9,526 bases of DNA, taken from Clostridia bacterium. GTDB taxonomy: Bacteria; Bacillota_A; Clostridia; Christensenellales; Aristaeellaceae. Positions within the stretch are counted from its first letter, which is position 1. Each line of letters begins with the position of its first letter. A model generated the notes under the pieces. It worked only from the letters and a program-made list of their open reading frames with translations. It did no database searches and was not told the DNA's origin. The stretch covers positions 1-9,526 of the forward strand of contig JAFQOY010000020.1 in assembly GCA_017412025.1 (NCBI GenBank). Reading direction: 5' to 3'. Of the stretch, positions 1 to 5,248 are shown one piece after another. The position numbers and the translations under genes are program-made.

Positions 1-2
1 AG

Positions 3-222
3 GGGCTGTTTCCCGGGGCGAGGCTCCCTCCTGAGGGAGCTGTCAGCGGAGCTGACTGAGGGAGTGACGAACGATACCTGCCCACGGACGCGCCCGGCTG
101 CGGCGCCTTTCAGGAGCGGCAAGGGCTGTTTCCCGGGGCGAGGCTCCCTCCTGAGGGAGCTGTCAGCGGAGCTGACTGAGGGAGTGACGAACCACGCCTG
201 CAAACGGATGCGCCCGGCTGCC
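3..222. repeat. Two tandem copies, 120-bp period, of a double-hairpin intergenic repeat (type A)
   Basis: Positions 3-72 and 123-192 are identical, and similarity continues to about 102 and 222 (both end in CGCCCGGCTGC). Each copy holds two adjacent hairpins and a tail. In copy 1 the first stem is GCTCCCTC (23-30) with GAGGGAGC (33-40). The second is GTCAGC (42-47) with GCTGAC (51-56), loop GGA. The tail is TGAGGGAGT (57-65). In copy 2 the same parts lie 120 bases further on. No open frame with a ribosome site is visible here. The form resembles REP-like palindromic elements scattered between genes in many gut Firmicutes; that comparison is from memory. Confidence 0.85.
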
Positions 223-228
223 GGATAA

Positions 229-272
229 AGGCTCCCCTGAAAGGGGAGTTGGCGCGAAGCGCCTGAGGGGTT
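229..272. repeat. Double-hairpin intergenic repeat, type B, copy 1
   Basis: This 44-bp element differs by one base from the copy at 3756-3799. Stem 1 is GCTCCCCT with AGGGGAGT around a GAA loop; the outer pair is G-T here and G-C in the other copy, so pairing survives as a wobble. Stem 2 is GGCGC with GCGCC around GAA. The tail is TGAGGGGTT. Order and spacing match the type A element at 21-65 directly upstream, so the three copies at 1-272 form one cluster. Confidence 0.85.
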
Positions 273-305
273 TATGGCGTGTTGATTGCGGTATACATTA
301 TTTGT

Positions 306-350
306 TAACAGACACAACGATATGCATCCCTTGATGCAGTCTGTCTGTTA
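306..350. promoter_or_regulatory. Nested palindrome over the reductase promoter (putative operator)
   Basis: Outer arms TAACAGACA (306-314) and TGTCTGTTA (342-350) are perfect 9-bp complements. Inner arms TGCATC (323-328) and GATGCA (333-338) nest inside them around CCTT. The palindrome covers the -35 box and most of the spacer and ends where the extended -10 begins. A regulator bound here would block RNA polymerase, so a repressor site is the simplest reading. It lies upstream of the expected transcription start, so it is unlikely to be an RNA attenuator. The binding protein is not identifiable. Confidence 0.6.
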
Positions 351-359
351 TGGTATAAT
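331..359 (+). promoter_or_regulatory. Sigma-A-type promoter of the flavin reductase gene
   Basis: The -35 box TTGATG (331-336) is followed by a 17-bp spacer and TATAAT (354-359), with a TGG extension at 351-353 (extended -10). It lies 46 bp before the start codon. Confidence 0.85.
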
Positions 360-405
360 CAGGTTGTCACTTGTTTCACAAGAACGAACAAAGGAGAGAT
401 TTCCC

Positions 406-2316
406 ATGAAGAAGATTCTTTCCCTCGTGCTGGCTGCCGCGATGCTGCTGAGCTGCTTCGCGATGCCCGCGTTTGCCGAGGAAGCCGACGCCGATGTGAT
501 CGTCATCGGCGCGGGCGGCGGCGGCCTGTCCGCTGCGCTTGAGGCTGTCGCTCAGGGCGCGCAGAAGGTCCTCGTCCTTGAGATGACCGCCAAGACCGGC
601 GGCGCGCTCAACTACACCAGCGGCTCCATGTCCGCTGCCGGCACCATCATCCAGAAGGAAGAGGGCGTGCAGGACAGCGTTGAGGACTATGTGGCCGACA
701 TCCTGCGCATCGGCGGCGACCTCGGCGGCAAGCCGAACGAGGAGCTCGTGCGCGTGTACGCCAATGAGGCGACCGCGACCTTCGACTGGCTGTACGAGGC
801 CGGCCTGAAGGACAACGCCTACTCCGTCGACCGCGCCACCGGCAACCGCGCCGTGTTCGCGCCGGAGCATGCGCTCTTTACCATCCAGCGCACCTACAAG
901 CCGAGCCCGGACGACAAGGCCTCCTATAAGAGCGCCGCGCACGAGGTGCTCGACGCGCTGGTTGCGGCCGAAGATAAGATCGAGGTCAAGGTGAACACCA
1001 AGGCGACCGAGCTCGTGGCCAACGAGAAGGGCCAGGTGCTGACCGTCGTGACCGAAAACGGCGAAACCTATACCGCTGCGAAGGGCATCATCATGACCAC
1101 CGGCGGCTACTCTGCCAACGGCAAGCTGATGGCTGAGTTCGTGCCCTACGGCGACTTCTACCTGGCGGGCGGCGCGCCTGGCGCGGACGGCAACGGCCTG
1201 CTGATGATGCAGAAGGTCGGCGCGGGTCTGGTCGCCATGGACGCGATCCCGACCTTCCCGATGGGCCTTGTCAGCAAGGACAACCCGAAGACCGGCGCCA
1301 TCGCCAACACCTACACCTGGAAGGCCGGCGGCATCGTCGTCAACCAGAACGGCGAGCGCTTCTGCAACGAGACCGAGACCAACCCGGCGATCCGCGAGGT
1401 TGCCCTTGAGGGCCAGCCGGGCGCGATCCAGTACGACATCTTCACCGACAAGATCATCGAGGATCTGCGCGCTGCGGGTCAGGCGTACTTCTACGACGCG
1501 TACTTCGCTGCCGAGGGCCAGCCGGGCTGGCATGTGGTGAAGACCGCCGCGACCATCGAGGAACTGGCGGGCGAGATCGGCGTGCCGGCTGACAAGCTGG
1601 CCGCGACCGTGGCAAGCTACAACGCGGCTGTCGAGGGCGGCGCGAGCGACGAGTTCGGCAGGCTCTACGACGGCACGAAGAACAGCTACAACGTCGCCGT
1701 CAACAAGATCGAGGGCGAGAAGTTCTACGCCGTGCCGCTGCAGGCGCTGTGCGTGATGACGCTGGGCGGCGTGACCGCGAACGAGAACATGCAGGTGCTT
1801 GACGAGGCCGGCAATGCGATTCCGGGTCTGTATGCGGCCGGCGAAGTCGTCGGTGGCGTGTGGGGCAAGTTCGTCTCCTCCGGCACGGGCGTCATGGGCC
1901 CGATCACCTTCGCACGCATCGCTGCCCGCAGCGCGATGAACGGCGAGCTGGCCGAGGGCTACACCGTGAAGGCCTCCGCGAACCTGCTTGACGAGCAGCT
2001 GTTTGTCAAGGAGAAGGTCGCCGGCGCTGAATTTGACATGAGCGCTGCGCTTGCCGACGGCGAGTACACCGCGACCGTCGACGGCCAGGAAGGCCCGATG
2101 ACCGTGAAGACCGTGATCGCCGGCGGCGTGATCGCCTCCGTCGAGATCGTGGAGAATCACGAGACCCCGACCATCGCCGCCGCGGCGATGGAGCAGGTGC
2201 CTGCCGCGATCGTGGCTGGCAACACCGTCGAGGTCGACGGCGTGACCGGCGCGACCATGACCTCCACCCGCATCATGAAGGCTGTCGCCGCTTGCCTTGA
2301 GCAGGCTGCGAAGTAA
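406..2316 (+). CDS. Exported FAD/FMN flavoprotein reductase, fumarate-reductase fold, substrate unknown
   Basis: The 636-residue product starts at the ATG after AAGGAGA (391-397); the frame stays open upstream to 286, but that stretch is the promoter. Residues 1-24 form a signal peptide (cleavage after PAFA). Cys17 in LLSC could instead be a lipoprotein site. Residues 30-510 are the FAD-binding reductase domain, with dinucleotide motif GAGGGG (35-40) and the family's GLYAAGE stretch (474-480). Residues 542-634 are an FMN-binding domain ending in DGVTGAT, where Thr617 fits the acceptor for covalent FMN added by ApbE-type transferases. No heme motif is present. Such proteins take electrons at the outer membrane face and reduce small organic acids. 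By remembered alignment to Shewanella Fcc3, the fumarate-binding and proton-relay residues are all replaced, so a different substrate is likely. Codon choice is strongly biased, suggesting high expression. Confidence 0.9.
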   Translation: MKKILSLVLAAAMLLSCFAMPAFAEEADADVIVIGAGGGGLSAALEAVAQGAQKVLVLEMTAKTGGALNYTSGSMSAAGTIIQKEEGVQDSVEDYVADILRIGGDLGGKPNEELVRVYANEATATFDWLYEAGLKDNAYSVDRATGNRAVFAPEHALFTIQRTYKPSPDDKASYKSAAHEVLDALVAAEDKIEVKVNTKATELVANEKGQVLTVVTENGETYTAAKGIIMTTGGYSANGKLMAEFVPYGDFYLAGGAPGADGNGLLMMQKVGAGLVAMDAIPTFPMGLVSKDNPKTGAIANTYTWKAGGIVVNQNGERFCNETETNPAIREVALEGQPGAIQYDIFTDKIIEDLRAAGQAYFYDAYFAAEGQPGWHVVKTAATIEELAGEIGVPADKLAATVASYNAAVEGGASDEFGRLYDGTKNSYNVAVNKIEGEKFYAVPLQALCVMTLGGVTANENMQVLDEAGNAIPGLYAAGEVVGGVWGKFVSSGTGVMGPITFARIAARSAMNGELAEGYTVKASANLLDEQLFVKEKVAGAEFDMSAALADGEYTATVDGQEGPMTVKTVIAGGVIASVEIVENHETPTIAAAAMEQVPAAIVAGNTVEVDGVTGATMTSTRIMKAVAACLEQAAK

Positions 2317-2334
2317 TCGCCTGAATTCAATCAA

Positions 2335-2378
2335 AATCCCCGCTCAGCCGATCCGGGTGAGCGGGGATTAATATTATT
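2335..2378 (+). terminator. Rho-independent terminator of the reductase gene
   Basis: AATCCCCGCTCA (2335-2346) pairs fully with TGAGCGGGGATT (2358-2369), a 12-bp stem with an 11-base loop. A T-rich run (AATATTATT) follows. It begins 18 bp after the stop codon. Confidence 0.88.
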
Positions 2379-2524
2379 CTCAGATCAGCATGCGCCGTCT
2401 TTTCGCATCTCTTCCGTCCTGTCGCTGCTTCGTTCCAGTCGACGCAGCGCTGCAGCGCTTCCTTCCGCTTAACTTAAACAGGACAAAAAACTGCTGAAAA
2501 TCCAAGCAGATGCTGATCTGAGAA
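2377..2524. repeat. 148-bp stretch bounded by perfect 15-bp inverted repeats
   Basis: TTCTCAGATCAGCAT (2377-2391) is the exact reverse complement of ATGCTGATCTGAGAA (2510-2524). The interior contains a perfect 14-bp palindrome AGCGCTGCAGCGCT (2446-2459). I see no coding frame with a ribosome site and no clear target duplication. It could be a small non-autonomous mobile element (MITE), or a long-range RNA stem in the shared 3' region of the two convergent genes. Confidence 0.6.
2485..2509 (-). terminator. Candidate terminator of the SEDS gene
   Basis: Read on the minus strand, CTGCT and AGCAG (2505-2509 and 2491-2495) form a short 5-bp stem, followed at once by six T (2490-2485). It lies 35 bp beyond the stop codon. 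The stem is weak, so termination may be partial. Confidence 0.45.
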
Positions 2525-2544
2525 CAGTATAAATTTTCCGGGTG

Positions 2545-3645
2545 TTATACCGTCATGCCGCCCCTGCGCCATACAGCCAGCGCGAGGCCGACATACGCCA
2601 TGCAGGACAGATAATGCGTGCCGCCGTAGGCGACAAAGGGCAGGGCGACGTCGATACAGGGGATGAGGCCGAGGCTGATCAGCACGCTGACGCAGAACGG
2701 AAGAGCGAGCATCAGCATGGCGGCGAAGGACAGATCCGAGCCGAAGGCGCTTACCGCCCTGCGGGATACAAGCGCCAGCCGGGCAATGAGCACGCCAAAG
2801 AGCGCGCAGAGCGCGAGACCTGCGAGCCAGCCGAACTGGATGACGACGTTCAGCGGCGCAAAATCCGTCGCAAGCTCCGGGATGATCCTGTCGGCGCTCT
2901 GCGCATGGGGCGACGGGCCGATTGCTGCGGCGGAGCGGATGAGTTCGGCAATCTGCCCGCGGGCAGCGCCGAACCCGGCAAGGGCAGCGTCGCCGGGGCG
3001 GAGAAAGATCGGCAGCGCGAGCGCGGCAAGAACCGACAGCGCGAGCAGCGCAAGCGCGAAGGGCAGCTGCGCGCTGCAATCGCCGCCGAAGCGGCGCTGC
3101 ATGGCGGCGCGGACGAGCAGCGCGCCATACACGGCAAGAAGCAGAAACGCCGTGCCCATGGAGGGCTGAACGAGGAAGGGGAGCAGGGAGCAAAGGGCAA
3201 GCAGCATAAGCCCTGCGATTGCGGCATAGCCGCGGCCGCGCAGCCGCGAGAGGAAGCCGCAGAAGGCGACCGGCAGCAGCGCGCAGGACGCGGCGTTGAC
3301 CGAGACGGCAAAAGCGCCGAGCCTCAGCCAGCGCCGGACGCCCTCCGCCTCTGCGCCGAAGAACAGGCAATACAGCGGCAGCAGCACGCCTGCGGCATAC
3401 AGCCATCCGGGATGCTTTTCAAGCTTTGTGCAGTCAAAGAAGGACAGGCCGATGAGCACGGCAGCGCCCAGCGCGACGTGGAGCATGTGATTGGCGAAGG
3501 AGACGGGCTGGTATTCAAACCGGCTGCTTGAGGAAATGATCAGCACGCCGAACAGGGAAAGGGCGGCCGTCAGGAGGATCAGGCTCCATTCCGTCCGTGC
3601 GCGGCGCGGAGACGGAATCCTGCGAAAAGACGATGTTTTGTTCAT
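2545..3645 (-). CDS. Divergent FtsW/RodA/SpoVE (SEDS) family membrane protein
   Basis: The 366-residue protein has about ten hydrophobic segments (near 20-38, 54-70, 80-97, 110-132, 138-158, 163-180, 195-215, 270-290, 303-325, 330-358). The ATG is chosen because GGAGG (3652-3656) lies six bases upstream; the frame stays open to 3903, but that part is intergenic repeat. Family landmarks are GVRRWLRLG (102-110), MGTAFLLL (163-170), IPELATDF (255-262) and the C-terminal ALPFVAYGG (334-342), which matches the PLPFVSYGG signature. SEDS proteins polymerise glycan strands from lipid II with a partner penicillin-binding protein. The Asp before LGTA in most members is Met163 here, while Asp261 is kept. 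No penicillin-binding protein, mreC or ftsZ gene is adjacent, so assignment to elongation, division or sporulation is not possible. Confidence 0.8.
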   Translation of the reverse strand: MNKTSSFRRIPSPRRARTEWSLILLTAALSLFGVLIISSSSRFEYQPVSFANHMLHVALGAAVLIGLSFFDCTKLEKHPGWLYAAGVLLPLYCLFFGAEAEGVRRWLRLGAFAVSVNAASCALLPVAFCGFLSRLRGRGYAAIAGLMLLALCSLLPFLVQPSMGTAFLLLAVYGALLVRAAMQRRFGGDCSAQLPFALALLALSVLAALALPIFLRPGDAALAGFGAARGQIAELIRSAAAIGPSPHAQSADRIIPELATDFAPLNVVIQFGWLAGLALCALFGVLIARLALVSRRAVSAFGSDLSFAAMLMLALPFCVSVLISLGLIPCIDVALPFVAYGGTHYLSCMAYVGLALAVWRRGGMTV

Positions 3646-3733
3646 GGAAGGCCTCCGGACTGTATTGTTCTTGTATAGGAAATTGCGTAACCCCCTCCCC
3701 AGCTTATGCAGTTCCTCTCCTGATTTCAGCGGA

Positions 3734-3799
3734 GGCAAGGGCTGCTTGCCAGCCAAGGCTCCCCTGAAAGGGGAGCTGGCGCGAAGCGCCTGAGGGGTT
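3734..3799. repeat. Double-hairpin intergenic repeat, type B, copy 2, with its leader
   Basis: The 44-bp core at 3756-3799 matches 229-272 with one difference, and its stem 1 is fully Watson-Crick paired. The preceding GGCAAGGGCTG (3734-3744) also precedes type A copy 2 (118-128), so the leader is shared between the two types. It sits between the divergent SEDS and ribonuclease genes. Confidence 0.85.
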
Positions 3800-3915
3800 G
3801 AAGTGCGCGGGGCGCACTTTTCTATATACGCCGAGTATTCATATACAAAATAACATGAATGCATAGGAGCGTCAAGCGGAATGAAAAAGCGGAGGAGGGA
3901 CAAGCGCTGACGGTT

Positions 3916-3971
3916 GTGCGTGCGGCGCTGTGCGTGCGGCGCTGTGCGTGCGGCGCTGTGCGTGCGGCGCT
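3916..3971. repeat. Perfect 4 x 14-bp tandem repeat
   Basis: Four exact copies of GTGCGTGCGGCGCT run head to tail and end 17 bp before the -35 box of the ribonuclease promoter. The 14-bp unit is not a multiple of three, which argues against coding. The rest of the gap 3646-4053, beyond this repeat, the hairpin element and the promoter, holds nothing I recognise; no convincing minus-strand promoter for the SEDS gene was found. Confidence 0.95.
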
Positions 3972-3988
3972 GAGTGTGAGGGCATGCA

Positions 3989-4017
3989 TTGGCATACGGG
4001 ACGCCGTGTGTTATAAT
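3989..4017 (+). promoter_or_regulatory. Promoter of the barnase-barstar operon
   Basis: TTGGCA (3989-3994), a 17-bp spacer and TATAAT (4012-4017), with TGT just before it (4009-4011) as an extended -10. It lies 36 bp upstream of the ribonuclease ATG. Near-consensus, so expression is probably substantial unless repressed. Confidence 0.87.
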
Positions 4018-4053
4018 GAAAGCAGATACATCAAAAGGAGAGGAAGGAAACGG

Positions 4054-4617
4054 ATGAAGAGAACCATTCTGGCGCTTTTGCTTGCGCTCATGCTGCTCGC
4101 CGCGCCCGGCGCGCTGGCCAGGACGATCACGGTGGACGCGGCGGATTACGAGGTGGAGGAGGACGGCTGGTACGACACGATGGAGGAGGTATCCATCTAC
4201 CTGACGTTCTTTGAGGAGCTGCCGGGCAACTACCTGACCAAGCGCGAGGCGCAGGAGCTCGGCTGGGAATCCCGCAAGGGCAATCTGTGGGACGTGGCGT
4301 ACGGCTGCTCCATCGGCGGCGACAGCTTCGGCAACCGCGAGGGCCTGCTGCCCAGGGCAAAGGGGCGCAAGTGGACGGAGTGCGACATCGGCTTTGACGG
4401 AAGCTACCGCAACGGGGAGCGCATCGTGTTTTCAAACGACGGGCTGATCTACTACACGGACGATCACTATGCATCCTTTGACGAGATCGAGGTCGTCTGG
4501 TCGGACGGCGGGGATGAGCTGGCCTATGAGGACGACGCTTATGAGGACGACGGCTTCGGCTCCCTCTTCTCGGAGGAGGAGTTCGACGATATCGTGAACT
4601 GGCTGTTCGGGGAGTGA
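4054..4617 (+). CDS. Secreted barnase-type ribonuclease with acidic C-terminal tail
   Basis: The 187-residue product starts after AGGAAGG (4041-4047). Residues 1-22 are a signal peptide ending in GALA. Residues 40-146 align along their length with Bacillus amyloliquefaciens barnase, including LPGNYLTKREAQ, LGWESRKGNL, SIGGDSFGNREG and DHYASF. All catalytic positions are present by that alignment: Lys63 (barnase Lys27), Glu109 (Glu73), Arg119 (Arg83), Arg123 (Arg87) and His138 (His102). It should therefore be an active RNase that cuts after guanosine outside the cell. Unlike barnase, which ends with the fold, it carries about 41 more residues (147-187) with 15 Asp/Glu, no Lys/Arg, and a repeated YEDD. 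The gene is followed directly by its inhibitor. A competitor-directed toxin or an RNA-scavenging nuclease are both possible roles. Confidence 0.93.
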   Translation: MKRTILALLLALMLLAAPGALARTITVDAADYEVEEDGWYDTMEEVSIYLTFFEELPGNYLTKREAQELGWESRKGNLWDVAYGCSIGGDSFGNREGLLPRAKGRKWTECDIGFDGSYRNGERIVFSNDGLIYYTDDHYASFDEIEVVWSDGGDELAYEDDAYEDDGFGSLFSEEEFDDIVNWLFGE

Positions 4618-4622
4618 GTGCA

Positions 4623-4892
4623 ATGAAGAGAATTGAACTGGATATTTCCTGCATCGAAAGCGTCAGCGCGCTGCACATCTATCTGGCGTATATGCTCGAT
4701 CTGCCAGCGCATTACGGCAGGAACCTGGACGCACTGTACGACGTGCTGAGCACGGAGAGCGACGCGGCGCATATCGTGCTGCGCGGGCAGGCGAAGGCGG
4801 GCAGCGCCGTGGAGGCGTATCTGCCGGGGCTGATCGCCGTCCTGGAGGAGAGCGCGCAGGAGAATGAAAAAATCCGCTTTGAGCGGGCGTGA
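4623..4892 (+). CDS. Barstar-family ribonuclease inhibitor
   Basis: The 89-residue protein has the same length as barstar and lacks a signal peptide, as expected for a cytoplasmic inhibitor protecting the producer from RNase before export. The core LPAHYGRNLDALYDVL (27-42) matches barstar LPEYYGENLDALWDCL. The key contact residues Asp36 (barstar Asp35), Asp40 (Asp39) and Glu76 (Glu76) are kept, while barstar Tyr29 is His30 and Trp38 is Tyr39. The ATG is preferred because GGGGAG (4609-4614), inside the end of the ribonuclease gene, lies eight bases upstream. A GTG at 4614 overlaps the ribonuclease stop and is in frame but lacks a well-placed site. The five-base gap implies one transcript and coupled translation, keeping inhibitor in step with toxin. 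Confidence 0.93.
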   Translation: MKRIELDISCIESVSALHIYLAYMLDLPAHYGRNLDALYDVLSTESDAAHIVLRGQAKAGSAVEAYLPGLIAVLEESAQENEKIRFERA

Positions 4893-4952
4893 AGGAATTG
4901 GACGGAATTGTCCGGCGGATGAGGTCTCCAGCCGCAGACACGTACAATAAAC

Positions 4953-5066
4953 GGCTCCCTGGGGTCAGGGAGCCCTACGTCAAAGGGCAAAGACGGATAT
5001 ATCCAAGCAGCTTTGAACTGTATCAGAATCGCTCGCCGACGTAGGGCAGGCTGACCCCAGCCTGCC
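4953..5066. repeat. 114-bp element with hairpin-bearing inverted ends (MITE-like)
   Basis: The outer 29 bases at each end (4953-4981 and 5038-5066) are inverted copies of one motif: GACGTAGGGC, a 5-base arm, the loop GACCCC, the complementary arm, then GCC. The left hairpin is GGCTCCCT/AGGGAGCC and the right is GGCAGGCT/AGCCTGCC. The arms differ at three positions on each side, yet every change is compensated. The 56-bp centre has no recognisable content. The remaining gap to 5198 contains CCTTTCCTGAAAGG (5105-5118), which resembles a worn fragment of the type B repeat, and otherwise nothing I can name. Confidence 0.75.
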
Positions 5067-5198
5067 TTCTGTTTCAACCCATCATTCGCTGCAAGCGCAT
5101 ACATGCCTTTCCTGAAAGGGGAGGGGATTTCTCCGGACAGAGAGACCTGCCTGCAGGCGAGAGTTGAGCGCTTTTGCCGCTTAACATGACAAAGACGA

Positions 5199-5226
5199 CG
5201 CCCCGGAATCATCTGGTTCCGGGGCG
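5199..5226 (-). terminator. Terminator between convergent barstar and transpeptidase genes
   Basis: CGCCCCGGAA (5199-5208) pairs perfectly with TTCCGGGGCG (5217-5226), giving a 10-bp stem and an 8-base loop. On the minus strand it lies 22 bp past the transpeptidase stop and is followed by TCGTCTTTGT. On the plus strand it is followed by T-rich CTATTTCGTTATTTTT, so it may serve both genes. Confidence 0.7.
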
Positions 5227-5248
5227 ACTGCTATTTCGTTATTTTTCG

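Noticed and set aside
1..272. CRISPR array
   Set aside because: Only two units, each about 70 bp with internal hairpins, and no set of short repeats with unique spacers.
286..405. Forty-residue N-terminal extension of the reductase
   Set aside because: The stretch contains the promoter and palindrome, and the internal ATG has a good ribosome site followed by a signal peptide.
376..2334. 652-codon open frame on the minus strand opposite the flavin reductase
   Set aside because: It mirrors the biased GC-ending codons of the real gene, has low-complexity Gly/His/Arg/Ala composition, no family match and crosses the terminator.
2542..3531. 329-codon plus-strand open frame opposite the SEDS gene
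   Set aside because: Highly charged, low-complexity translation; the opposite strand has clear membrane topology and family motifs.
3646..3903. 86-residue N-terminal extension of the SEDS protein
   Set aside because: It translates the type B repeat and intergenic sequence; the ATG at 3645 has a well-spaced GGAGG.
3916..3971. Replication-origin iterons
   Set aside because: Repeats are GC-rich and abut a promoter; no DnaA boxes, AT-rich unwinding stretch or initiator gene is present.
3859..4053. 65-residue N-terminal extension of the ribonuclease
   Set aside because: It would run through the 14-bp tandem repeats and the promoter; the signal peptide begins at 4054.
4953..4974. Terminator for the barnase-barstar operon
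   Set aside because: The hairpin lacks a T run on either side and is better explained as one end of the 114-bp inverted-repeat element.
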